Both the position numbers and the translations under genes were made by a program. DNA of 64,000 nucleotides, from positions 62,001 through 126,000 of the forward strand of contig NZ_NNRJ01000051.1 of assembly GCF_002252445.1 (NCBI RefSeq), in the 5' to 3' direction. Positions 36,208-45,333 of the stretch are shown one piece after another (position 1 is the stretch's first letter; the number at the start of each line of letters is the position of its first letter). This DNA is from Brucella thiophenivorans (GTDB lineage Bacteria > Pseudomonadota > Alphaproteobacteria > Rhizobiales > Rhizobiaceae). Below the pieces are notes generated by a model that was given only the letters and a program-made list of their open reading frames with translations, did no database searches and was not told where the DNA came from.

Positions 36208-37845
36208 TTATTTGGAAGCAAAAACATCGATCCGGAACAGTTTGGTGGCAATGATGATTGGCACAAGAATGACAGTCACCAACACCAGACCATAAGCGGA
36301 TGCATAAGCCATGAGACCGGAATCAAGTAGCCGGAAAACCTGAATTGGTAGCGTTTCCCGCCCACCGGAATAGACCAGAATGGAAGCTGATAATTCCGCC
36401 ACCGTTGTTGTCCATGTCAGGATTGCAGCGGATGCAATGGCTGGCAGCATCATAGGAAGGACAACCTTCAAGAAGGATCGTACTGGTGGGACGCCGAGGC
36501 TGATTGATGCTTCTTCAATCGAATTTGGAATGTTCTGCAATATAGCCTGTGAGTTGCGCATACCAAACGGCATCCGGCGGACAACATAAGCCAGAACGAT
36601 GATCATCGCTGTGCCAGATAATGGTAACCAACCGCCATGGAAAGTTGCCAGCAAGCCAACACCCAAAACTGTGCCGGACAATGCAAGTGGGATGGCTGAT
36701 ATGTAATCGATAATCGGTGTGATCAGATTTGGCTTTTTAACAACCAGATAGCTCACTACGGCACTGAAGATAATCGATATAAACGTAGCGGTTGCTGCGT
36801 AAGTGAGAGAGTTGACGAGTGGCTGAGGAGCTGTGACAAAAACGCGGGCGATGTTGGAAAACGTCCAATTCCCCCATTGCATCACTGGCCCACGTGATGC
36901 TGTGAATGCACCCACGACGATCACGCAAAGCGGCAATAGTGATACGATCACGATAAATCCTGCACTTATCGCGACCAGTAGCCCGTTTAATCCTCGCAGT
37001 GGCACAGGTTTTGCTCCTCGCCCCTGTACGATTTCAAAACGCCCGCGCGATATCACGAACCGGTTGCAAAACAGTACGAGCATGACGATTAACACCGAGA
37101 CGCTGGCAAGCGTTGATTGCATGGTGATGTCACTTGCGCCTTCTGCGACTGCTGCTTGATAGGTGACGACCGACAGTAATGGCAGTCGATGGCTCAAGAT
37201 CATGGAGATTGCAAAGTTTCCGACAACCATTGTGAAAACAAGCAGGGCCGAGGCAAGAACTGTCGGCATAATGACCGGCAGCATAACGCGCAAGCGAGAT
37301 TTGGCTGGGCTTGTTCCCAACGATTGAGCAGCCTCTTCGAGCTGCACGTCGAATTTACCAATCGCTGCGACAACGCCGATGTAAATGTAGGTATAATAAA
37401 TGAAACTCATGGATACGATGAGGCCGAACCAGCCGTAGAAGCTTGGCAAGATGATACCGTAACCCTTAAGAAATCTTGTCACTAAACCGTTGTTACCCAA
37501 CATCATGAGCCAGGTTTGGGCCGCAATGACTTCAGGTAGTACCAGCGTAATCAATGGTAAAAGAGCGATGAGCCATTTGCCCGGAAAGCTATAGCGAGCT
37601 GTCACATATGCTAACGGAACACCAATTACGGTACAAAATATTGTGACGACCGAGGCAAGTATCATCGTGTTCTGTATCGCGGCTATATAGCGTGGATTTT
37701 CTAGCAGGCGCATCCAGCCATTTTGACCTTCGCCTACAAAACTGGCGCTAAGAATGGTTAGTAGAGGGTACAGAATAAAGACACATAACAGCGCCAGAGC
37801 CAGTAGGCTCAACCAGAACCAGGGTGTTTGTAGTGATTTTTTCAT
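36208..37845 (-). CDS. fused double-module ABC permease (AfuB/FbpB type)
   Basis: The protein of 545 residues has two permease modules with coupling loops LEEAAQSLGTSPAKSRLRVM and IEEASISLGVPPVRSFLKVV, each followed by LPxxxP. It forms the channel of the second AfuABC-like importer. The start overlaps the stop of the ATPase gene (ATGA), and the binding-protein gene follows after 51 bases. Confidence 0.9.
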   Translation of the reverse strand: MKKSLQTPWFWLSLLALALLCVFILYPLLTILSASFVGEGQNGWMRLLENPRYIAAIQNTMILASVVTIFCTVIGVPLAYVTARYSFPGKWLIALLPLITLVLPEVIAAQTWLMMLGNNGLVTRFLKGYGIILPSFYGWFGLIVSMSFIYYTYIYIGVVAAIGKFDVQLEEAAQSLGTSPAKSRLRVMLPVIMPTVLASALLVFTMVVGNFAISMILSHRLPLLSVVTYQAAVAEGASDITMQSTLASVSVLIVMLVLFCNRFVISRGRFEIVQGRGAKPVPLRGLNGLLVAISAGFIVIVSLLPLCVIVVGAFTASRGPVMQWGNWTFSNIARVFVTAPQPLVNSLTYAATATFISIIFSAVVSYLVVKKPNLITPIIDYISAIPLALSGTVLGVGLLATFHGGWLPLSGTAMIIVLAYVVRRMPFGMRNSQAILQNIPNSIEEASISLGVPPVRSFLKVVLPMMLPAIASAAILTWTTTVAELSASILVYSGGRETLPIQVFRLLDSGLMAYASAYGLVLVTVILVPIIIATKLFRIDVFASK

Positions 37846-38906
37846 GATGCAATCACCAGTGCCTGATCTGGATTGACTGTCACATGGACCTGATCACCCA
37901 GTCCAAAGGCATCATGGTTCTGGCCATGCAGATCGGCAACGAGTTGCTGGTTGTTAGAAATATCGAGACGATAACTTGTCTTGGTGCCGAGGTATTGACG
38001 ACTGCGTACCAGGCCGGAGATTGTCTGATGGTCGCCTGACCGTGTAGCGGAAATGTGTAGATTTTCTGGGCGAAGGATGAGGATGCCGCGTGGGCCTGAT
38101 TTGTCGCTGCGATGATCAGCGGCATTGATTATCTGCGTGCCAACCGAGACGGAAGCATAATCATTTTGCACAGATTGAACATCTACCGAAATACAGTTGG
38201 CGGAGCCGACAAAGTCGGCAACATAGCTGGTACGTGGTGTCGTATAGATTTGCTTGGGCGTTCCGATTTGCTCAAGTGCGCCACGGTTCATGACGCCGAT
38301 ACGGTCTGACATAGCCAATGCTTCTTCTTGGTCATGTGTAACAAATACCGTGGTGATATTATCTTCGCGCTGTAGCTCGCAGATTGTCTCGCGGATTTGG
38401 ATGCGAAGCTTGGCATCCAAGTTTGAAAGCGGTTCATCCATCAAAAGAACGGCTGGCTTGATGACGAGTGCGCGGGCGAGGGCCACACGTTGACGCTGGC
38501 CACCTGACAATGCTGCCGGATGACGTTGCGCCAGATGGCTCAGGCCAACACGTTCAAGCGCCTGACCAATTTTAGCTTTGGCGCTCTCACCTTTTTCGCC
38601 GCGGGCGCTCAGCCCATAAGCAACATTCTGCTGAACAGTTTTATCAGGAAAAAGGGCGTAATCCTGAAAAACCATACCGATGTTGCGTTTGTGCGGTGGC
38701 AGATTTGTAACGTCTGTGTCACCGAAACGGATTGAGCCATTGGACGCCGCAACAAACCCGGCGATCGTGCGTAACAATGTTGTTTTGCCGCAGCCAGATG
38801 GTCCCAAAAGAGTAAAAAAGCAACCCTCGGGAATATCCAATGACAATTGGGAGATGACGTTTTCTTCTCCATAAGTCACATCAAGGGTTTGAATTTTAAT
38901 GCCCAT
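37842..38906 (-). CDS. ABC importer ATPase (FbpC/AfuC/PotA-like)
   Basis: The protein of 354 residues has Walker A LGPSGCGKTTLLR, signature LSGGQRQRVALARALV, Walker B VLLMDEPLSNLDAKLR, switch His FVTHDQEEALAMSDR and a TOBE-like C-terminus (GILILRPENLHISA, SRQYLGTKTSYRLD). It lies 55 bases after the phosphatase-family gene in the same operon and energises the fused permease whose gene it overlaps. Confidence 0.92.
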   Translation of the reverse strand: MGIKIQTLDVTYGEENVISQLSLDIPEGCFFTLLGPSGCGKTTLLRTIAGFVAASNGSIRFGDTDVTNLPPHKRNIGMVFQDYALFPDKTVQQNVAYGLSARGEKGESAKAKIGQALERVGLSHLAQRHPAALSGGQRQRVALARALVIKPAVLLMDEPLSNLDAKLRIQIRETICELQREDNITTVFVTHDQEEALAMSDRIGVMNRGALEQIGTPKQIYTTPRTSYVADFVGSANCISVDVQSVQNDYASVSVGTQIINAADHRSDKSGPRGILILRPENLHISATRSGDHQTISGLVRSRQYLGTKTSYRLDISNNQQLVADLHGQNHDAFGLGDQVHVTVNPDQALVIAS

Positions 38907-38961
38907 ATTTGAGTTCCCATTTTTATTGTAATTATAATTATCAGCCAGAATCGTTGGTGTA

Positions 38962-39780
38962 TTAGGCAGCCGAATTCGTCTCTTCTAGGCTGGAAACGAC
39001 CACTTCCAGTGCCTGTGTGTGACAACGCTCGTCACCTGCCGCGAGAATGGTGCCGTTACTGGATAAAGTTAGTGGTTGACCATTCCAGTCAGTTATTTTC
39101 CCACCTGCGCCTTCGATAATTGGACGATAGGGAGCAAAATCGTAGATCTGTTGTCCTGCATCAATGGCGAGATCCGTTCGTCCTTCAGCAAGTCTCCCAT
39201 AATTGAGGCACGCGCCACCATACACACGATTGGCGGTTCGACGGCGCAGTGCATTGAGAGCAGGCAACTGATCGGCTGACATGTAGTCTTGGTTAGAGTT
39301 GGTCATCAGAGCGGTTGCGAGGCTGGCACATGGACGGCATCGTACTGATTGCCCATTGAGTTGCGTTGCTTGACCCGCTGCACCTATCCATCGTGTATCG
39401 AGCACAGGATTGTCGATCACGCCGACCTGCGGCACGCCATCAATTGCAAGCGCGATGAGTGTTCCCCATACGGGAATGCCAACGATGAAGGGTGCTGTGC
39501 CGTCGATTGGATCAAGAACCCATACATGCGATGCCTGCGCATCAACGCTGCCTTCTTCCTCACCAATAATACCGTGATGAGGATAACGTTTACGAATTTC
39601 TGCACGCAGACGGTGTTCTATTGCGCGATCGTACTTCGTGACCAAGCTGCGGTCAGGTTTCACCTCAATATCAGAAACGGTGTTCTCATTGCTTGTCGAT
39701 TCATCGGCCAATGTTTCGCGCGCCTTGTCTGCTAAAGCGGCTGCGAAACGGACAAGGTGATCCAGTTCTGACGTTGACAT
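38962..39780 (-). CDS. inositol monophosphatase-family phosphatase
   Basis: The protein of 272 residues shows the metal-binding motifs of the family: GEEEG (about 74-78), DPIDGTAPF (about 92-100) and a C-terminal IYDFAPYRPIIEGAGG where the Asp completes the site. Family members dephosphorylate inositol phosphate, histidinol phosphate, fructose bisphosphate or PAP using Mg2+. It is the first gene of the importer operon, divergent from a DeoR regulator, which suggests it acts on the imported phosphoester. The first ATG at 39780 gives a normal length. Confidence 0.88.
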   Translation of the reverse strand: MSTSELDHLVRFAAALADKARETLADESTSNENTVSDIEVKPDRSLVTKYDRAIEHRLRAEIRKRYPHHGIIGEEEGSVDAQASHVWVLDPIDGTAPFIVGIPVWGTLIALAIDGVPQVGVIDNPVLDTRWIGAAGQATQLNGQSVRCRPCASLATALMTNSNQDYMSADQLPALNALRRRTANRVYGGACLNYGRLAEGRTDLAIDAGQQIYDFAPYRPIIEGAGGKITDWNGQPLTLSSNGTILAAGDERCHTQALEVVVSSLEETNSAA

Positions 39781-39897
39781 ATTAATTTCCCCAACTTCCC
39801 TTAAATAAAGCTAGCAACAAATAAAAAATGTGGCAATAGTTGTTGTATGTGTTTTTTTGTGTTTTTGATGTGCCGAGGACAACGAGCGGATTGAATC

Positions 39898-40683
39898 ATG
39901 TGGCAGGATGAGCGTCATAAGAAAATTAGGGACTATCTTACGGCCTTCGGTCGTGTCTCGATTGATCAGATTACTGAGGAAATAGGCGTCTCGCGCGAAA
40001 CAATCCGTCGCGATCTTATGGAGCTTGAGCAGGCAGGAAAACTGAAGCGTGTTCGGGGCGGTGCTGTACCGCTTGCAAAGGAAGACACTGACTTCCATGT
40101 GCGCGTGAACCAACGACTGCTCGAAAAGCAAGCTATTGCAATGGAAGCCCTTAATCTGCTTTCAAACGATATGACGGTGTTCATTGATGCTGGCACCACA
40201 ACGACGGTGATGGCGGAAGTGCTGTCCAATCATCATGGCCTTTCGGGGCTCAATATCCTGACCAATTCGATCGACGTTGCACGTTTGCTCTCGGGAAAAG
40301 AAAGCGATTCCTACCATCGTTATAAGGTGCATTTGCTATCTGGCGATGTTCGCCAAGACCCGCTTGAAACCTGGGGCGCATCAACCATCAATGACATATA
40401 TCGCTATCGTGCTGATGTGGCATTGTTGGCACCGTGGGGAATTGATCCCGAGCGAGGCGCAATGAACCATTTCATCCATGGAGCCGAAATAGCACGCGCT
40501 ATGGTTCGTAATTCGGCAAAAACTATAATCCTTGCGGATCATTCTAAAATCAGTGCGCCGGCTCGTTCCGTGTTTTGTACAATCGACGAAATCTCACATC
40601 TCATCGTTGACAGAGAGGCACGGGATGTTCCTGATTTTCCCGCTCTTAATAGATCTATATCGAGTGTCATTGTAAGCAAGTAA
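39898..40683 (+). CDS. DeoR-family transcriptional regulator
   Basis: The protein of 261 residues has an N-terminal DeoR winged helix (SIDQITEEIGVSRETIRRDL, ELEQAGKLKRVRGGAVPL) and a C-terminal DeoRC sensor domain (VFIDAGTTTTVMAEVL, LTNSIDVARLL, ILADHSKISAPA). DeoR regulators typically sense phosphorylated sugars, in line with the neighbouring importer-phosphatase operon. It is divergently transcribed from that operon across about 117 bases, the likely operator region. A dispersed palindrome lies 35 bases after the stop. Confidence 0.92.
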   Translation: MWQDERHKKIRDYLTAFGRVSIDQITEEIGVSRETIRRDLMELEQAGKLKRVRGGAVPLAKEDTDFHVRVNQRLLEKQAIAMEALNLLSNDMTVFIDAGTTTTVMAEVLSNHHGLSGLNILTNSIDVARLLSGKESDSYHRYKVHLLSGDVRQDPLETWGASTINDIYRYRADVALLAPWGIDPERGAMNHFIHGAEIARAMVRNSAKTIILADHSKISAPARSVFCTIDEISHLIVDREARDVPDFPALNRSISSVIVSK

Positions 40684-40717
40684 TTGTTATCAGATTTTTT
40701 CGCGCAGTTATGACGAT

Positions 40718-40755
40718 GCAACATATGGCAAAATGTGAATTTTGCCATATGTTGC
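40718..40755. repeat. dispersed palindrome, copy 2 of 3
   Basis: A perfect 17-bp inverted repeat GCAACATATGGCAAAAT / ATTTTGCCATATGTTGC around the loop GTGA. It is the longest of the three copies and lies between the convergent DeoR and hydroxyacid-dehydrogenase genes. Confidence 0.85.
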
Positions 40756-40895
40756 ACGAGCAAAGCGCTATCATTGCCATGTGTTTGACATGCTAAAGCT
40801 CTAGCTGAGGTCGTGATTTTTATTTACTATATGCTTTATAATTGAAATATAGGGTCCATAGATCTTGAAGAGCTACGATTATTTATATTTTTGTA

Positions 40896-42044
40896 TCAAA
40901 CAGAGTATCCAAGCGGTAGTGAACCAATCAAATTGGTAACCTTTTTAAATTTTATTGAGTTGAATATCTGATCAATGGCCTGTTTGGCGCCTATCACGCG
41001 CGATGAATGGTCTGTATCGGCGGCTGCATGCGGCAGTAGTTCCAAACGATCACTGAAATCTGGAACAAGGGAGAGATAAGGTACCATTGGCCCGCTAAGC
41101 GCTCCAGTTTCAACATCTTTAAAAATATCTGCATCAATCGCCGCATGTGCAACTTTACCCGTAGCCATTGCCATCCGAAGAGCTTCAACATCAACGAGTT
41201 CTCCTCTGTCATAATTGATGAGGACTGATCCGTGCTTAAACTTTGAAAGGACGCTGTTTCCAATCAGCTGATCATTCGCGAAACGGCCTGTTTGCTGATC
41301 AAAAGGTCCGCGTCCAATATGAACCGAAAAAACATCAGCGTCTTTTGCAGCAAGCTCAACAGTTTCGGCATATTGAAACCCCTCGGCTTCAATGCTCTCT
41401 TTATGATGTTCGCGTGCAAAAACAACGACGTGCATTGCAAACGCTTTGCCAAGGCTCGCCAATTCATGCCCTATATGACCGAAACCAGCAATTCCCAGCT
41501 TTTTACCCTCCAGTTTTTCCGTCGGGTAATTTCTGAGTTCCCTGCGGGTATCGAAGTTGCCTGTCGCTACTAGATGATGCAACTTCGCTACCGGTAAATC
41601 GGGACGAACTCGAAGAATTGCCTTGAAGACCATCTGGGCTGTTGCACGAGAGTTGATCCCCGGTGTGTTCATCAGTGGTGCTTCCCCACCGTTTCCGCTG
41701 CTACCGCCCCATGAACTGGATGCCATGTTGCCTGTGCCGGCACCGATGCGTACTCCCCCCAATCGAAGCTTTGCCCCTTCGGGAATGTAACTGGCGGCAG
41801 CAATGACTGCATCGTATTGTCCATCAGCTGTAGCGTTGAGAATATTCTCCGGAGAACCAATATCCGGCTGGTAGAAAAAATGGAGTTTGCTCGCTTCAAG
41901 CAATGGTGCGGTATCGATTCCGCACTCGTGGAAAACGCCACCCTTGGAGTCAATGTAGGACTTGATCTCACTGAAGTCTGGCTTTTTAAGTTCATCAAAT
42001 CGTAAGCCGAGAAGATCGCAGATTAAAATATTGGCAGAAGTCAT
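40896..42044 (-). CDS. D-2-hydroxyacid dehydrogenase family protein
   Basis: The protein of 382 residues has the NAD-binding domain GKKLGIAGFGHIGHELA and the downstream family blocks (FKHGSVLINYDRGELVDVEAL, VAHAAIDADIF) and a catalytic-type His near LLPHAAADTDHSS. An unusual Gly/Ser-rich stretch (NMASSSWGGSSGNGGEAP) precedes the cofactor domain. It lies downstream of a glycerate 2-kinase, so a hydroxypyruvate or tartronate-like reaction is possible. The two genes are 103 bases apart on the same strand. Confidence 0.85.
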   Translation of the reverse strand: MTSANILICDLLGLRFDELKKPDFSEIKSYIDSKGGVFHECGIDTAPLLEASKLHFFYQPDIGSPENILNATADGQYDAVIAAASYIPEGAKLRLGGVRIGAGTGNMASSSWGGSSGNGGEAPLMNTPGINSRATAQMVFKAILRVRPDLPVAKLHHLVATGNFDTRRELRNYPTEKLEGKKLGIAGFGHIGHELASLGKAFAMHVVVFAREHHKESIEAEGFQYAETVELAAKDADVFSVHIGRGPFDQQTGRFANDQLIGNSVLSKFKHGSVLINYDRGELVDVEALRMAMATGKVAHAAIDADIFKDVETGALSGPMVPYLSLVPDFSDRLELLPHAAADTDHSSRVIGAKQAIDQIFNSIKFKKVTNLIGSLPLGYSV

Positions 42045-42147
42045 CTATTGTCGGCTTTCATATATCGCTGTTGAGGCACCAGCCGTTAGGCGGTAGGAGC
42101 ATACGCAAACTATTTTCAAATGTGACCGAGCAGACAAAACGAGCGTG

Positions 42148-43422
42148 TCACATCATAACCAAAATTGCTCGTAGATCGTTCACATTGGTACCGGTTGGCC
42201 CCGGTATGAATAGATCATCAATCGCATCGAAAGCCGTCCACGCGTCATTGGCGTTAAGCCGCGCAGCCCCATCTTCACCGGCCTTTTGCAGCCGCGAAAT
42301 TGTTGTGCCATCGGCAAAAGCACCTGCATTATTTTCCGAACCGTCAATGCCATCGGTATCCGCTGCAAGCGCGTGAATATTGGTGTAACCATCAATATCG
42401 AGCGCGAAGGACAGCAGAAACTCGCTGTTGCGTCCGCCTTTGCCGCCTTTTGTCCGAATAGTCACGGTCGTTTCACCGCCCGACAGGATCACCACCGGCT
42501 TCTTGAACGGACGATCACGATCAGCCACCTCCCGCGCGATTGCCGCATGAACTTGGGCAACTTCGCGCGCCTCACCTTCTATTGAATCGGACAGGACCAC
42601 CGCCTCAACGCCATGGCGCTTCGCTTCCTTGACTGCGGCCTCCAGCGAAACGGCTGCTGACGCAATCACCCGCACTTCATTGTCGGCAAAGATTTTGTCG
42701 TCGGGTTTGGGAGCATGAGCCTTCTCGCTTTTGATATGCGCGAGCACAGCATCTGGCATTTCGAGCTTATAGCGTTCGATGATTTTCAGCGCTTCGTCGC
42801 GGCTGGTTTTATCCGGCACAGTCGGGCCTGACGCAACAAAGGCTGGATTGTCACCGGGAATATCAGAGACGACCAGCGAGAAGACTTTTGCCGGATGGGC
42901 GCAAGCAGCTAACCTTCCGCCTTTGATGGTAGAAAGATGTTTTCGCACGGCATTCATTGCCGAAATCGGCGCACCAGATGCCAGCAGCGTCTTGTTGACG
43001 GCGATCTCATCTTCCAAGGTCAGCCCTTCGGGCGGCGATGGCAACAAAGCCGAACCGCCACCGGAAATGAGCGCGACGACAAGATCGTCCGCTGTGAGAT
43101 TAGACACGGCATCGAAAAGCCGCTTTGAAGCCGCAAGCCCGGCATCATCCGGAACCGGATGTGCGGCTTCGATGATTTCAATACGCTCACAGGGCGTTCC
43201 ATAGCCATAGCGTGTGACCACAACACCTTCGAGTGGCGCATTCCATGCCCGCTCAAAAGCAGCTGCCATTTGCGCCGAGCCTTTGCCTGCACCAATCACA
43301 ATCGTACGGCCCTTGGGCTTTACAGGTAGATTGGCGCGGATCACCAATTCTGGGTCCGCCGCAGCGACCGCTGCATCAAACAAAGACTTCAGAAAAATGC
43401 GGGGCTCAAATTTTGACGTCAT
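42148..43422 (-). CDS. glycerate 2-kinase (GckA/TtuD, DUF4147-MOFRL)
   Basis: The protein of 424 residues has an N-terminal DUF4147 Rossmann-like domain (IVIGAGKGSAQMAAAFE, LISGGGSALLPSPPEG, VRKHLSTIKGGRLA) and a C-terminal MOFRL domain (LSGGETTVTIRTKGGKGGRN, ALAADTDGIDGSENNAGA). It phosphorylates D-glycerate to 2-phosphoglycerate. The start overlaps the stop of a 23-codon frame (ATGA), which may couple its translation. With the hydroxyacid dehydrogenase it would form a glyoxylate/hydroxypyruvate branch. Confidence 0.92.
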   Translation of the reverse strand: MTSKFEPRIFLKSLFDAAVAAADPELVIRANLPVKPKGRTIVIGAGKGSAQMAAAFERAWNAPLEGVVVTRYGYGTPCERIEIIEAAHPVPDDAGLAASKRLFDAVSNLTADDLVVALISGGGSALLPSPPEGLTLEDEIAVNKTLLASGAPISAMNAVRKHLSTIKGGRLAACAHPAKVFSLVVSDIPGDNPAFVASGPTVPDKTSRDEALKIIERYKLEMPDAVLAHIKSEKAHAPKPDDKIFADNEVRVIASAAVSLEAAVKEAKRHGVEAVVLSDSIEGEAREVAQVHAAIAREVADRDRPFKKPVVILSGGETTVTIRTKGGKGGRNSEFLLSFALDIDGYTNIHALAADTDGIDGSENNAGAFADGTTISRLQKAGEDGAARLNANDAWTAFDAIDDLFIPGPTGTNVNDLRAILVMM

Positions 43423-43490
43423 ATCGTGTTGAAGGCCTTCAGTCTTCTCAGCTCTTTAATAGGGGCTTGCAAGTAGCGGCGGCGGACCAT
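43419..43490 (-). CDS. possible 23-aa leader peptide coupled to glycerate kinase
   Basis: A small frame starting ATG at 43490 would encode 23 residues (MVRRRYLQAPIKELRRLKAF and three more) and stops with TGA that overlaps the glycerate-kinase ATG as ATGA. Its third codon positions are GC-rich, as in real genes here, and the same frame stays open upstream into the formamidase end. It could be a coupling peptide, the relic of a lost gene or chance. No homology is recognised. Confidence 0.25.
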   Translation of the reverse strand: MVRRRYLQAPIKELRRLKAFNTI

Positions 43491-43516
43491 CCCGAACACG
43501 CCACCGTAGAGCCCTA

Positions 43517-44515
43517 CTATTTCGCGATGCCAGAAATAGTCTTTAAAATGGAAGCGCCAAGAGTGTATTTGGGGTCTACCATATTTCCAAGACGTACGCG
43601 TCCCGCCTGTGTCAAAAGCATATAGGCATCGATTTCATCAAAATCGAAATCCGTGGCCATCCAGCGGATCAGTTCCCGGTAAGCTTGTCGAGCTGCATCT
43701 TCCATAGGACGAGAAGAACCAATCGTCATGTAGAATTTTTCGTTCTCTAGACGAGGCGTACGAATAGCCCAGTTTTTGATCAGATCGACCTGAACCGTAG
43801 TTACTGTTGGATGTTCAACAGCTACACCACAAAGTTCACCATCACCTTGCGCAGCATGACAATCGCCAAGAAACAGATAGGCCCCCTTGGTTTGCACAGG
43901 TAGGTAAATGACCGCACCCGGTGCAACATCAGGCAAATCCATGTTGCCACCATAATAGTCAGGCACAAGGGCGCTTATCGCTTCGATTTCCGGTGCTGTG
44001 CCGATTGTACCGATGAATGGTTCATATGGCAGGGTTATACGATCGTTCCATTTGATGCCCTTGTCAGCGTCAATATGCAATTTTTTGACCACCTCCGGCA
44101 ACGTAGGGCTTAGCATCGCGGTATCTGCTGTCGGCACAAGACCGCCAAATTCTGGCATGATCACAGTAGTGCCGGATGGCTGTTCGCCGCGCGGACGAAT
44201 TTCCTTAATGTATACCGCCAGCGTGTCGCCTTTTTCCGCGCCCTCGACATAGATTGGTCCATTCTGGGGATTGAGAAATGGAAAATTCAAAATCTCCGAA
44301 GGTTTGTCAGTCTCCTTACGAATTTTCCCCTCAAAAGCGTCGTGTGTCTCTGCGGAAATGATCGCGCCCGGCTCTACATGCAATACAGGCTCAACAAAAG
44401 CACCATAAACATATTGATACTTCCCCTGCGTTTCCTCACTAATGTGGTGAGATTTTCCGGCGATACCTTTTGCAACGCCTTTACGAGCCATGATCGTTTC
44501 ATCAAACCAGGACAT
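43517..44515 (-). CDS. fmdA: acetamidase/formamidase (FmdA/AmdA family)
   Basis: The protein of 332 residues matches the FmdA_AmdA family throughout (LHVEPGAIISAETHDAFEG, NPQNGPIYVEGAEKGDTLAV, GDCHAAQGDGELCGVAVE). It hydrolyses formamide or short amides to ammonia and the acid in the cytoplasm. The ATG at 44515 follows GAGGAGA and is preferred to a longer frame from 44560. It is the last gene of the amide operon, after the importer ATPases, so import and hydrolysis are co-expressed under AmiC/AmiR-type control. Confidence 0.92.
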   Translation of the reverse strand: MSWFDETIMARKGVAKGIAGKSHHISEETQGKYQYVYGAFVEPVLHVEPGAIISAETHDAFEGKIRKETDKPSEILNFPFLNPQNGPIYVEGAEKGDTLAVYIKEIRPRGEQPSGTTVIMPEFGGLVPTADTAMLSPTLPEVVKKLHIDADKGIKWNDRITLPYEPFIGTIGTAPEIEAISALVPDYYGGNMDLPDVAPGAVIYLPVQTKGAYLFLGDCHAAQGDGELCGVAVEHPTVTTVQVDLIKNWAIRTPRLENEKFYMTIGSSRPMEDAARQAYRELIRWMATDFDFDEIDAYMLLTQAGRVRLGNMVDPKYTLGASILKTISGIAK

Positions 44516-44619
44516 ACAAGTCTCCTCTATCAAATTTTGATCTAATAAGTTCCCGAGCAACTCGCGGCTCGGAGTAATCGAAGATTGGATGGCAACTCAA
44601 AGACCGACACCTGCCATGG

Positions 44620-45333
44620 TCACACAGCCAGATATCTGCGCACCGTATCCCGATCTTCCAGCATGTCGGATGTGAGGGTTGCTACGATACGTCCTTTGTC
44701 CATGACATAGCAGCGCTGGGCCATAGCCCGGATCATGTCGATATTCTGTTCAACCAGAACGATGGACACTCCGGTTTTCTGGTTTAGTTCGACGGATAAC
44801 TTTGCGATATCCATAACGATATTTGGCTGAATTCCTTCGGACGGTTCGTCGAGAAGGATAAGAGATGGGCGTCCTATCAAGACACGACCAATTGCCAATT
44901 GTTGCTGCTGACCACCTGACATGGTTCCGGCGCGTTGATGACGTCTCTCCGCAAGAATTGGGAACCGGGCATAAATTTCGTCGTAAAGTTCTTTACTTGC
45001 ACCCGGTGTTATAGATTCTCCAACTGCCAGATTTTCTTCAACAGTCATCCGAGGAAAAACATCCCGTCCTTGCGGAACATAACCGATGCCATGCCGTGCG
45101 CGCTTGTGAGGCGGTAAAGGGGTAAGGTCATGCTTGTTGAAATGTATTGATCCTCTGTCAGCTGGTAACAGCCCGATCAGCGACTTCATGAGTGTGGACT
45201 TACCAACGCCGTTACGACCGATGACGGCTACAATTTCACCTTTATGCACATCGATATCGACACCTTGCAGGACCGGCTTTCCACCATATCCTGACCACAG
45301 CCCGCGTGTTTGAAGTAGTATTTCTTTATGCAT
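44620..45333 (-). CDS. branched-chain-type ABC ATPase 2 (UrtE/LivF-like)
   Basis: The protein of about 237 residues has Walker A GRNGVGKSTLMKSLIG, signature MSGGQQQQLAIGRVLI and Walker B LILLDEPSEGIQP, the UrtE/LivF form. The ATG at 45333 overlaps the stop of the UrtD/LivG-like gene; a longer frame to 45369 would run into it. It is one of two ATPases of the hydrophilic amide or urea-type importer in this operon. Confidence 0.92.
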   Translation of the reverse strand: MHKEILLQTRGLWSGYGGKPVLQGVDIDVHKGEIVAVIGRNGVGKSTLMKSLIGLLPADRGSIHFNKHDLTPLPPHKRARHGIGYVPQGRDVFPRMTVEENLAVGESITPGASKELYDEIYARFPILAERRHQRAGTMSGGQQQQLAIGRVLIGRPSLILLDEPSEGIQPNIVMDIAKLSVELNQKTGVSIVLVEQNIDMIRAMAQRCYVMDKGRIVATLTSDMLEDRDTVRRYLAV

